Source of the DNA: an uncultured Pelagibacteraceae bacterium
GTDB lineage: Bacteria; Pseudomonadota; Alphaproteobacteria; Pelagibacterales; Pelagibacteraceae
Length of the DNA: 38,431 nt
Direction of reading: 5' to 3'
Assembly (NCBI GenBank): GCA_902628305.1
Contig: CACOMK010000010.1
Span: 1-38,431, forward strand
Positions 31,923-38,431 of this stretch are shown one piece after another. A program made the position numbers and the translations under genes. The notes under the pieces are model-generated. The model saw only the letters and a list, made by a program, of their open reading frames with translations. It made no database searches and was not told the DNA's origin. How positions within the stretch are numbered: the stretch's first letter is position 1; each line of letters starts with the position of its first letter.

Positions 31923-32876
31923 ATGACAAGAGATAATAATTCAAAAGGTATATTTTTAATTATCATTGCGATGACTTTATTTGCGATGCAAGACTCTTTA
32001 ATTAAATATATTTTTGAAAAATCCTCTCTTTATGAGATTTTTTTTGGAAGATATTTTGTTGCAGCTGTTTTACTTTTTAGTTACATAAAATTTAGAAAAC
32101 AAAAAGTTTCTTTAAAAACTTATTATCCTATTTTAACAATTGTTAGAGTAGTTCTTCACTTTTTAGCATTTTCAGCTTTTTTTATTTCTCTTACTTATAT
32201 GCCCTTAGCAACAGCAAATGCCCTATTTTTCTCTTGTCCTTTTTTTGTATCTATTTTTGCTAAATTTTTTTTGAAAGAGTTTATTGGGATAAGAAGATGG
32301 TCAGCAATTGTATTTGGTTTTGTGGGAGTTTTTATTGTGCTTGATCCAAACTTTTCTGACTTTGAATATAAAAGTTTGCTTCCAGTATTATGTGCATTTT
32401 TTTATGCTGCATCAATGACAATTACAAAATACACATCTGATAAAGACGATGTAAATACTCAACTATTTTATTTTTATTTAATAGCTCTAATTTTATGTGG
32501 TCTTATATATTTATTTATGGGAAATGGACAACTGAATAACCCAGACTTTGATCCAACTACACAGTTTATTTTTAGAGAATGGTTTTCAAACATTGAATAT
32601 ACATGGAAGTTTATCTTGTTTTTTGGTTTTGTCGCCTCGATAGCTTTTCTCTGTATATTTTCAGCTTACATTGTGGCTTCACCTTCTGTAGTGTCTCTAT
32701 TTGAATACTCATTGATTATTATGTCAATGATACCTGGATATTTTTTATTCAATGAAATTCCTTCAGGCAGAACATTTTTTGGAGTTGCGTGTATAATAGC
32801 AGCTGGAATTTATATTTACTTTAGAGAAAAAGCTAGAGATCAATACATTGCAACAGAAACTCCCGTAAGAAGATGA
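31923..32876 (+). CDS. EamA/DMT-family transporter (second of tandem pair)
   Basis: A 317-residue protein colinear with its upstream neighbour, sharing NSKGIFLIIIAMTLFAMQDSLIKYIF at the start (NPKGIAYILIAMMVFSVQDGIMKHIY upstream in the same positions), the RRWSAIV segment, the ASPSVVS block before the last spans and a near-identical tail IYFREKARDQ. This marks a tandem gene duplication. The ATG directly abuts the upstream TAA, and its own stop overlaps the next ATG (ATGA), so the three genes are translationally coupled. Sequence divergence between the pair is clear across the spans, suggesting different specificities or a heterodimer. Confidence 0.88.
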   Translation: MTRDNNSKGIFLIIIAMTLFAMQDSLIKYIFEKSSLYEIFFGRYFVAAVLLFSYIKFRKQKVSLKTYYPILTIVRVVLHFLAFSAFFISLTYMPLATANALFFSCPFFVSIFAKFFLKEFIGIRRWSAIVFGFVGVFIVLDPNFSDFEYKSLLPVLCAFFYAASMTITKYTSDKDDVNTQLFYFYLIALILCGLIYLFMGNGQLNNPDFDPTTQFIFREWFSNIEYTWKFILFFGFVASIAFLCIFSAYIVASPSVVSLFEYSLIIMSMIPGYFLFNEIPSGRTFFGVACIIAAGIYIYFREKARDQYIATETPVRR

Positions 32877-33841
32877 AAAAAAGCTATATACCAACAATTA
32901 ATATATCCTCGCTAATTGAAAATAATTTTGAAACCCAAAGTGCGTTTAAAACAATTAAAGAAATTGAAAAAGCTTGTGTTAATATAGGATTTTTTCAAAT
33001 TACAGGTCATGGAATTAATTTAAAAGAAATTTACAAAATCTGTGAGGTTGGAAATAAATTTTTTAATTTATCTGATAATAATAAAAGAAAATTATCTCCA
33101 AAAAAATGGAATAAAAAAAATAAAAATTTATACAGGGGGTATTTTCCTAACGATGTAAATGGAAAAGAAGGTTTAGACATAGGTGATTTAAAAGTAACAA
33201 AAAAATATTCTACAAATCTAAACAATCAATATATAGAGTATCTTAAACTAGATAAATGTTTTAACAAAAAATCAATTAACATTTTAAATAAATATTTTGA
33301 TAATATTTACAGTATAAGTGAAACTTTATTTAAAAGTATAATCAAACTTAATAGAAAGAATCCAAATATTTCAAAGAAAGCTTTTTCAAGATTAAAAACA
33401 TTAAGTACATTGAGATTTAATTATTATCCTAATCAGACTAAGCCAGTAGAAATATCAAAACAAGATGGGGTTGCTCTTGGATGTGAAACTCATGTAGACA
33501 GCGGAGTATTTACAGTTCTATATCAAGATAAAAAAGGTGGATTGCAAGTTCAAAATAGAAAAAACAAAAAATGGTATAATGTACCATTTAACAAAAAAGC
33601 CTTGGTCGTAAATACTGGTAGAGCTCTAGAATTTTTAAGCAGGGGCAAATTTAAAGCAACAAATCACAGAGTTTTGTGGAATAGAAGCAAGAGACTCTCT
33701 GTTCCTTTTTTCTTTGAGCCTTCTTACGATTTCAAAATGAACAAATCATTTTTAAATGGAAGCAAATTAAAGAATAATGGTGAAATTTATGAGAAATTTC
33801 TCAACAAATCATTAAAGAAATTTATTGAATATCAACGTTAG
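32873..33841 (+). CDS. Isopenicillin N synthase-like Fe(II)/2OG oxygenase
   Basis: A 322-residue oxygenase of the IPNS/plant-type 2OG family. The iron triad is His207-x-Asp209 (THVDSG) and His265 (TNHRVLWN), and the 2OG-binding Arg274-x-Ser276 (RLSVPFF) follows. The N terminus (IPTINISSLI, GFFQITGHGI) is the usual DIOX_N region. It is coupled by a 4-bp overlap to the second EamA transporter. The family hydroxylates or desaturates small molecules including amino acids; the substrate is not evident. Very Lys- and Asn-rich codons follow the local AT bias. It is followed by a 105-bp gap and a new transcription unit. Confidence 0.85.
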   Translation: MKKSYIPTINISSLIENNFETQSAFKTIKEIEKACVNIGFFQITGHGINLKEIYKICEVGNKFFNLSDNNKRKLSPKKWNKKNKNLYRGYFPNDVNGKEGLDIGDLKVTKKYSTNLNNQYIEYLKLDKCFNKKSINILNKYFDNIYSISETLFKSIIKLNRKNPNISKKAFSRLKTLSTLRFNYYPNQTKPVEISKQDGVALGCETHVDSGVFTVLYQDKKGGLQVQNRKNKKWYNVPFNKKALVVNTGRALEFLSRGKFKATNHRVLWNRSKRLSVPFFFEPSYDFKMNKSFLNGSKLKNNGEIYEKFLNKSLKKFIEYQR

Positions 33842-33876
33842 TAATTATAAAGTTTGGATATAAAGCGATACATAAC

Positions 33877-33927
33877 TCGTCGTTAAATTCATAGATTTAC
33901 GAAAGTGGGATCGGTCGTCTTTAAATT
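33877..33927 (+). repeat. 13-bp direct repeat in the leader of the LLM operon
   Basis: TCGTCGTTAAATT (33877-33889) and TCGTCTTTAAATT (33915-33927) match at 12 of 13 positions, 38 bp apart, in the 105-bp gap 33842-33946. This gap is locally richer in G/C than most gaps here. The repeats may be operator half-sites for the operon that follows; no matching regulator gene is in the window. Confidence 0.35.
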
Positions 33928-33934
33928 AACATTT

Positions 33935-33942
33935 AAAGGAGG
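33935..33942 (+). promoter_or_regulatory. Ribosome binding site deciding the LLM start
   Basis: AAAGGAGG ends 4 nt before ATG at 33947. It supports this ATG over the in-frame GTG at 33905, which would add 14 residues with no family similarity. Confidence 0.8.
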
Positions 33943-33946
33943 CTTT

Positions 33947-35116
33947 ATGAAATTTGGATATTTCTGCAATACTACGAACTGGAAACAAAAACCTTATCAT
34001 CAATTATTAGACGAAACTAAGGAAATCACAGAATATTGTGATCAAAATAAATGGAATTCAATATGGTTTACAGAACATCATTTCAATCATGAAGGCATGG
34101 AATCTTGCACTAACCCTTTAATGATGGGTGCTGATGCAGCTGCAAGAACAAAAAATATTCGAATTGGTCAAGCTGCAAATGTTATTACTTTTCATAACCC
34201 AATTAGATTAGCTGAAGACATTGCCACATTAGACCAACTTTCAAAAGGAAGAGTTGAGGTAGGAGTTGCTAGAGGTGTGTATGGAAGAGAAGCAATTAAT
34301 TTAAACAAAGAGGCAGATCTAAAAGATCAGGCAAAGAACTTTAGATTGTTTGCTGAAACATTAGAGGTATTAAAGAAATCCTGGACAGAAAAATTTTTTA
34401 AACACGAGGGAGAGTTCTATACTTACCCTTCGCCGAATTATGTTTGGCAACATGACATGAGCCCTCCAAGTGAAGAATTTATGAATATGGAAGATAACAC
34501 AATGAAAAAAATAAGTGTATTACCTAAACCTTATCAAAATCCACACCCACCAATTCATCAAGTTGTGGATGGAATTAGGTCAATTGAATGGGCTGCTGAG
34601 CAAAATATAAATGTCATAATGTGGATACCAACTGTAAAAGCTTTAAAGGTAAGATTTGAAGCTTATAAAAATAAAAGATCAGAGGTCACAAAAAAAAATG
34701 TTCCTCTAGGTGAGGGTGTTTCCCTTGTGAGAGACATGTTTGTTGCTGACACGATGGAAGAAGCTAAAGAAAAAGCTGGAGAACATATGGTTAATTACAT
34801 GAGATGGGTATGTCATTGGAGAGGTTTAGGAAATCATATGGATCCAGGTGAAGAATTACCTGAAACGAAAGGTAAATTAGATCTGCTAAATTATGAATTT
34901 TTACACAAAAGAAATATGTTATTTGGAACACCGGAGTATGTAATTGATAAAATTCATGAATTAAAATCTGAACTTAACTTACAAAATTTACAAGTTTGGT
35001 CTAATTTCCCAGGTGTAAAGCATAAAGATTGTATGAAAAGTATTAAACTTTTTACTGAAAAAGTTATGCCTCATTTTCAAGATGATTTTGATACTGAAGT
35101 AAAAAAAGTTTCGTGA
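33947..35116 (+). CDS. LLM-class flavin-dependent monooxygenase (luciferase-like)
   Basis: A 389-residue TIM-barrel flavoprotein of the bacterial luciferase family. Typical blocks are MKFGYFCNTTNW at the N terminus, WFTEHHFNHEGM (the EHH segment near the flavin), RIGQAANVITFHNPIRLAEDIATLDQLSKGRVEVGVARG and FGTPEYVIDKIHEL at the C terminus. Such enzymes oxidise substrates with reduced FMN and O2 and need a separate flavin reductase, which is not encoded in this window. I set the start at ATG 33947 because of AAAGGAGG. It is the first gene of a + operon, overlapping the ThDP enzyme gene by 4 bp (GTGA). The substrate is unknown; relatives act on sulfonates, aldehydes, amines and heterocycles. 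Confidence 0.87.
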   Translation: MKFGYFCNTTNWKQKPYHQLLDETKEITEYCDQNKWNSIWFTEHHFNHEGMESCTNPLMMGADAAARTKNIRIGQAANVITFHNPIRLAEDIATLDQLSKGRVEVGVARGVYGREAINLNKEADLKDQAKNFRLFAETLEVLKKSWTEKFFKHEGEFYTYPSPNYVWQHDMSPPSEEFMNMEDNTMKKISVLPKPYQNPHPPIHQVVDGIRSIEWAAEQNINVIMWIPTVKALKVRFEAYKNKRSEVTKKNVPLGEGVSLVRDMFVADTMEEAKEKAGEHMVNYMRWVCHWRGLGNHMDPGEELPETKGKLDLLNYEFLHKRNMLFGTPEYVIDKIHELKSELNLQNLQVWSNFPGVKHKDCMKSIKLFTEKVMPHFQDDFDTEVKKVS

Positions 35117-36816
35117 AAACAAAACGAAAAAGAATTAGCGGTGGTCAGGCCGCTGTTCAATCATTAAAAAAAGAGAGAGTAAGAAATGTTTTTGGACTCA
35201 TTGGTTCAGCAACAATGGAAATGTTTGATGCTCTTTATCATGAAAAGAGTATAAAATTTATTGGAGTAAGAGATGAACGAACAGGCACTCATATGGCTGA
35301 CGGATACGCAAGAGCTTCAAATAAACATGGTGTAATTATTGCAGGTCAGAACGGACCTGGTGCTACAAATTTAGTTACAGGAGTTGCTCAAGCAAATGCA
35401 GCTTTTTCGCCAGTGGTTGCAATTGCAGGCTCTTATTCAACAAAAGATAAAATGGAGGATGCATTTCAGGGTTTAGATCAACAGTCTTTATTTTCACCAA
35501 TTACAAAAAAAACCTGGACTATAAAAAATTCAAAAAAAATTCCAAATATCATGAGTGATGCATTTAATTTGTCTATGAAACCTAGGAGAGGACCTGTTTG
35601 TATAAATTTACCAAGAAATATATTAGCTGAATCAAACTCTTATAATATAAATACTAAAAAGCCATCATTCACAAATGAGAATAAACAAAAAGGTAATAAA
35701 GATAATATAAAAAAGGCTGCGAAATTAATTGAAGCTTCAAAATGTTCAGTAATTATTGTTGGTGCAGGAATTAAATATAATTCTAAATACAAAGACGTAT
35801 TAAAATTAGCTGAAATATGCAACATGCCTATTGTTACAGCAGCAGGTCATGGAGATGCAATTCCATTTGGCCATATATTAAATGCAGGACAAATGGGTCC
35901 TAGGGGAAATCCTGTTGCCTCAAGATTAGTTAAGAATGCGGACATTATTTTAGCAATTGGAACACGTTTAGGATTTAACTCAACTTTTTATTCTTATGAA
36001 AACATAAATAAAAAAGCAAAAATCATACAAATAGAACTTGAAAAAAAAATGCTTGGAAAATATTTTCCTGCAACCATTAAAATTCATGCTGATGCTGCTA
36101 CTGCAACTAAACAACTTTATGATCAAATTAAAAAAGATAAGATTAAACTAAATATAAAAAATTGGACAAACTTATATTTAAAAGAAAGAAACGAGTATTT
36201 ACAAAAAAGAGATAAGGAAAATTTAGGTTCAAATTTTCCAATACAGCCCAAAGGTCTATTTAAACAATTAAGAAGAGTGCTGCCAAAAAACTCTGCAATT
36301 ACATTAGATGCTGGAACATTATGCCTGCAAGCAACTGATGCTCTAGATTATTACGATCCTCCCTCTTTATTTACTCCATTAGATTTTGGCCTTGTTGGTT
36401 TTTCATTTGCGTGCGGTCTTGGAGTGAAAGTTGCAAAACCAAAAAAAACTGTTGTAAGTTTAATGGGTGATGGAGGTTTTGGAATGACAATTTCAGAATT
36501 AAGCACAGCTGTTGAATATGGAATTAATACAACAACAATTGTAATGAATAATCAAAGTTGGGGAGCAGAAAAAGCTTATCAAAAGGACTTCTTTGGTAAA
36601 AGATATTTAGGTGCAGATATTACTAGTCCATCGTTTGACAAGGTTGCAGAACTATATGGTGCAAAAGGATTTAAAGTTAAAAAAGTTTCTGAGATTAATG
36701 AAGCTGTACGAGCTTCCATTAAATCAAATAAGCCATCAGTGATAGATGTTGATGTAGATCCAAAAGCATTATACAGTTTTAGAAGAGATAGTTTCGCACA
36801 TAGAGTAAAAAAATGA
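35113..36816 (+). CDS. Thiamine-diphosphate-dependent enzyme (acetolactate synthase/sulfoacetaldehyde acetyltransferase-like)
   Basis: A 567-residue ThDP enzyme with the three usual domains. The pyrimidine domain has FGLIGSATMEMFD and the activating Glu55 in RDERTGTHMADGYARAS, followed by GQNGPGATN. The central domain begins near residue 190. The ThDP/Mg motif runs from GDGGFGMTISELSTA (about 453) to MNNQSWG. FGLIGSA and QNGPG recall sulfoacetaldehyde acetyltransferase (Xsc), but acetolactate synthase, glyoxylate carboligase and oxo-acid decarboxylases share much of this. The start is GTG at 35113, whose last two bases begin the TGA of the LLM gene; no ATG is near. It would make or break a C-C bond next to a carbonyl; the substrate is not resolved. 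Confidence 0.85.
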   Translation: MKTKRKRISGGQAAVQSLKKERVRNVFGLIGSATMEMFDALYHEKSIKFIGVRDERTGTHMADGYARASNKHGVIIAGQNGPGATNLVTGVAQANAAFSPVVAIAGSYSTKDKMEDAFQGLDQQSLFSPITKKTWTIKNSKKIPNIMSDAFNLSMKPRRGPVCINLPRNILAESNSYNINTKKPSFTNENKQKGNKDNIKKAAKLIEASKCSVIIVGAGIKYNSKYKDVLKLAEICNMPIVTAAGHGDAIPFGHILNAGQMGPRGNPVASRLVKNADIILAIGTRLGFNSTFYSYENINKKAKIIQIELEKKMLGKYFPATIKIHADAATATKQLYDQIKKDKIKLNIKNWTNLYLKERNEYLQKRDKENLGSNFPIQPKGLFKQLRRVLPKNSAITLDAGTLCLQATDALDYYDPPSLFTPLDFGLVGFSFACGLGVKVAKPKKTVVSLMGDGGFGMTISELSTAVEYGINTTTIVMNNQSWGAEKAYQKDFFGKRYLGADITSPSFDKVAELYGAKGFKVKKVSEINEAVRASIKSNKPSVIDVDVDPKALYSFRRDSFAHRVKK

Positions 36817-37400
36817 GATTAGAATTAAGAAAATTTACCAAATTCGTAGACAAAACTTTTATTGAAGGTGGTAAAGAAGCGAAAGAACCAGTTTTAATGG
36901 TATCAGTAGCAGCAGTGTTTGAAAATCCATGGCATGGTCAGGGTTTTGTTGAAGATCTTAGACCAACTATTTTAGATCTTGCGCCAAAGCTAGGTGATTT
37001 ACTTGTTCCAGAATTGATAAAAGAAATAGGATCACCTGAAAAAATATTAGCTTATGGTAAGGCAGGCATAGTTGGATTGAACGGTGAAATAGAGCATGCT
37101 TCAGCTTTTATTCATACTTTAAGGTTTGGAAATAAATTTAGAGATGCGGTAGGTGGAACTTCCTATTTAAGTTTTACAAATACCAGGGGACCTGCTGGAT
37201 CAAAGATTGCGATTCCTATGATGCATAAAACAGATTCTGGATTGAGACCATATTACCTAACTCATGAATTTACTATTCACGATGCACCCTTCGATGATGA
37301 GGTGGTTATTGCAATTGGTGGGGCTTCAAGTGGTAGAGCACATGCAAGAACTGGTGACAGATATCAAGATATGAAAGAAATGGGTATTGAGCCAAAATAA
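36813..37400 (+). CDS. DUF1185 / 'amino acid synthesis' family protein
   Basis: A 195-residue protein recognisable as the AA_synth (DUF1185) family by its length and blocks: VSVAAVFENPWHGQGFVEDL, YGKAGIVGLNGEIEHASAFIHTLRFGN, and the C-terminal IAIGGASSGRAHARTGDR. It is coupled by ATGA to the ThDP enzyme gene. The family name is a database label; I know of no established reaction. Conserved GKAG, E-H-A and R-A-H-A-R-T-G-D-R segments look like a ligand-binding or catalytic surface. Its fixed company here (flavin monooxygenase, ThDP enzyme, hydrolase, aldehyde dehydrogenase) suggests a ring-opening or hydrolytic step in the same pathway, which is inference. Confidence 0.82.
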   Translation: MRLELRKFTKFVDKTFIEGGKEAKEPVLMVSVAAVFENPWHGQGFVEDLRPTILDLAPKLGDLLVPELIKEIGSPEKILAYGKAGIVGLNGEIEHASAFIHTLRFGNKFRDAVGGTSYLSFTNTRGPAGSKIAIPMMHKTDSGLRPYYLTHEFTIHDAPFDDEVVIAIGGASSGRAHARTGDRYQDMKEMGIEPK

Positions 37401-37406
37401 TTCTTG

Positions 37407-38189
37407 ATGAGGACGGGAACTACTGCTTCAGGAACTTATTATTTATACAATAAAAAGGATCAAGATGTGCCCATAGTATTTGTTCATGGTGTAGGTCTAA
37501 CACATGAAATTTGGCATCCTCAATTAGAATTTTTTAATTATCACTCAACTCTTGCTTACGACATTTTAGGTCATGGAAAATCTTTATTACAAAAAGAGGA
37601 AATAACTTTTGACGATTTTTCTCAACAATTAATTGAGTTGATGGATCATCTTAATATTAAAAAAATACATCTTATAGGTTTCTCTATAGGATCTTTAATT
37701 GCACGTAATTTTGCAATAAAACAAAATGAACGTTTAAGTTCATTAACTCTTCTATGTTCTGTTTATAAAAGAACTGCAGAACAACAAAAAATTGTTAACC
37801 AAAGATTTGAGCAAGCAAAAAAGGAATTAAAGCTTTCAAAGCAAGCTTTAAAAAGGTGGTTTACTGACAAATATCTAGAAAATAATCCAGAAATATATGA
37901 AAAAATTAGTTCAATTTTGTCAGCTAACAATATGAATAATTTTTTAAAGGTTTACGAGTTATTCGTTAATCACAAAAATGATGAAGATTTTAATAAAATT
38001 AAAGCTAACACATTAGTTATGACAGGTGAATACGACATTGGCTCAACGGTAAAAATGTCTCAAGAATTGAATGCTTTAATCTCTAAAAGTCAGTTAAAGA
38101 TCATAAAAGATGGAAAACATCTTTGTGGTATTGAGTGTTCTGATGATGTAAATTTAACAATCAAAAATTTTATTGGATCAGATGAGTAA
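37407..38189 (+). CDS. Alpha/beta hydrolase (enol-lactonase/esterase-like)
   Basis: A 260-residue alpha/beta hydrolase. The oxyanion region is FVHGVGLTHEIW, the nucleophile elbow GFSIGS (Ser93), the acid is in TGEYDIGST and the base in DGKHLCGIE. The pattern is that of 3-oxoadipate enol-lactonase-like and carboxylesterase-like enzymes. I chose ATG at 37407 over the TTG immediately before it. It follows the DUF1185 gene by 6 bp and overlaps the aldehyde dehydrogenase gene by 8 bp. It likely hydrolyses an ester, lactone or amide made by the flavin monooxygenase branch; a Baeyer-Villiger-type oxidation followed by hydrolysis would fit, but is unproven. Confidence 0.85.
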   Translation: MRTGTTASGTYYLYNKKDQDVPIVFVHGVGLTHEIWHPQLEFFNYHSTLAYDILGHGKSLLQKEEITFDDFSQQLIELMDHLNIKKIHLIGFSIGSLIARNFAIKQNERLSSLTLLCSVYKRTAEQQKIVNQRFEQAKKELKLSKQALKRWFTDKYLENNPEIYEKISSILSANNMNNFLKVYELFVNHKNDEDFNKIKANTLVMTGEYDIGSTVKMSQELNALISKSQLKIIKDGKHLCGIECSDDVNLTIKNFIGSDE

Positions 38190-38431
38190 ACTTAAACAAT
38201 ATAAAATGTTTATAAATGGTGAGTGGGTTGACTCTGAAAGTAAAAAAACATTTGAAACTCTAAATCCAGAACATAATGAGCCATGGGCAGTTGTTCCAGA
38301 ATCAAGTGCTAAAGATGTTGATAATGCAGTTAAGGCTGCCCAAAAAGCATTTGAGGGTGAATGGCCAAAGTTACTTCCTAGGGAAAGAGCTAAATTTTTA
38401 AGAGCTATTGGAAATCAATTAAGAGAGAATG
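38182..38431 (+). CDS. Aldehyde dehydrogenase, N-terminal part (cut by window edge)
   Basis: Starting at ATG 38182, 83 codons remain open to the end of the window. The peptide (KMFINGEWVDSESKKTFETL, then DVDNAVKAAQKAFEG and a PRERAKFLRAIGNQL-like helix) is the unmistakable N terminus of an aldehyde dehydrogenase, colinear with the complete one at 11367. The catalytic Cys and Glu lie beyond the edge. It overlaps the hydrolase gene by 8 bp and is therefore part of the LLM-ThDP operon, where it would oxidise an aldehyde product. Confidence 0.85.
   Translation, partial: MSKLKQYKMFINGEWVDSESKKTFETLNPEHNEPWAVVPESSAKDVDNAVKAAQKAFEGEWPKLLPRERAKFLRAIGNQLREN

Noticed and set aside
33905-33946. GTG at 33905 as start of the LLM monooxygenase gene
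   Set aside because: The 14 extra residues do not look like family sequence, and AAAGGAGG sits properly before ATG 33947.
37404-37406. TTG directly before ATG 37407 as hydrolase start
   Set aside because: An ATG immediately follows and is the simpler choice.
1-38431. tRNA, rRNA, riboswitch (glycine or SAM type), CRISPR or mobile element
   Set aside because: The short gaps leave little space and none shows the conserved structures; no transposase, integrase or regular repeat array is present.

Overview
The window is strongly A+T-rich and almost fully coding. No gap between genes exceeds about 155 bp, many neighbours overlap by 1-8 bp (TAATG, ATGA), and nearly every gene is a transporter or an enzyme for small nitrogenous or osmolyte substrates. 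This fits a streamlined marine alphaproteobacterium of the SAR11 (Pelagibacterales) kind or a similarly reduced AT-rich lineage. The placement is an inference from composition and gene content; no rRNA, tRNA or marker gene is present to prove it. I also see no insertion sequence, phage gene, CRISPR array or dedicated transcriptional regulator.

Region 1 (1-9.5 kb). A gene tail and a membrane-anchored cyclophilin on + converge on a long minus-strand run. In transcription order the run is an Asp/Glu-racemase-type protein (EutA-like), a metal-site-degenerate M24 hydrolase (ectoine hydrolase/creatinase-like), a PotADBC-type ABC importer, and a fused 3-hydroxyacyl-CoA dehydrogenase/enoyl-CoA hydratase. 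The importer's binding-protein gene has its own likely sigma70 promoter and is followed by a hairpin plus T-run before the permease genes.

Region 2 (9.5-18.6 kb). On + are a DMT transporter, a beta-hydroxyacid dehydrogenase, an aldehyde dehydrogenase and a small GDPD-like protein. A gamma-butyrobetaine-hydroxylase-like 2OG oxygenase on - is divergent from a ProX-ProW-ProV glycine betaine/proline-type importer followed by an SDR. A terminator-like hairpin again lies between the binding-protein gene and its permease.

Region 3 (18.6-29.9 kb). A minus-strand operon encodes a Rieske oxygenase, glyoxalase I-like protein, cupin, type III glutamine-synthetase-like ligase, MetX-like alpha/beta hydrolase, L-carnitine dehydrogenase and a GFA-family protein. 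Upstream of it are a BKACE (dehydrocarnitine cleavage) gene and an ABM-domain gene. Divergently on + are a class II aldolase-like protein, a hotdog thioesterase, a TauD-family oxygenase, a PhnZ/TmpB-like HD-domain oxygenase and a choline-dehydrogenase-like GMC flavoprotein. Carnitine dehydrogenase, BKACE and thioesterase together are the known route carnitine -> dehydrocarnitine -> betainyl-CoA -> glycine betaine. With the hydroxylase (gamma-butyrobetaine -> carnitine), the BetA-like enzyme (choline oxidation) and the HD oxygenase (possible trimethylammonium phosphonate oxidation), the region looks like a hub that funnels quaternary amines to glycine betaine.

Region 4 (29.9-38.4 kb). A ureohydrolase on - is divergent from two tandem EamA transporters and an IPNS-like 2OG oxygenase. 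After a 105-bp leader, a tightly coupled + operon encodes an LLM flavin monooxygenase, a ThDP enzyme, a DUF1185 protein, an alpha/beta hydrolase and an aldehyde dehydrogenase cut off by the window edge. I cannot assign this last operon to a known pathway; it is one of the better candidates for an undescribed catabolic system.
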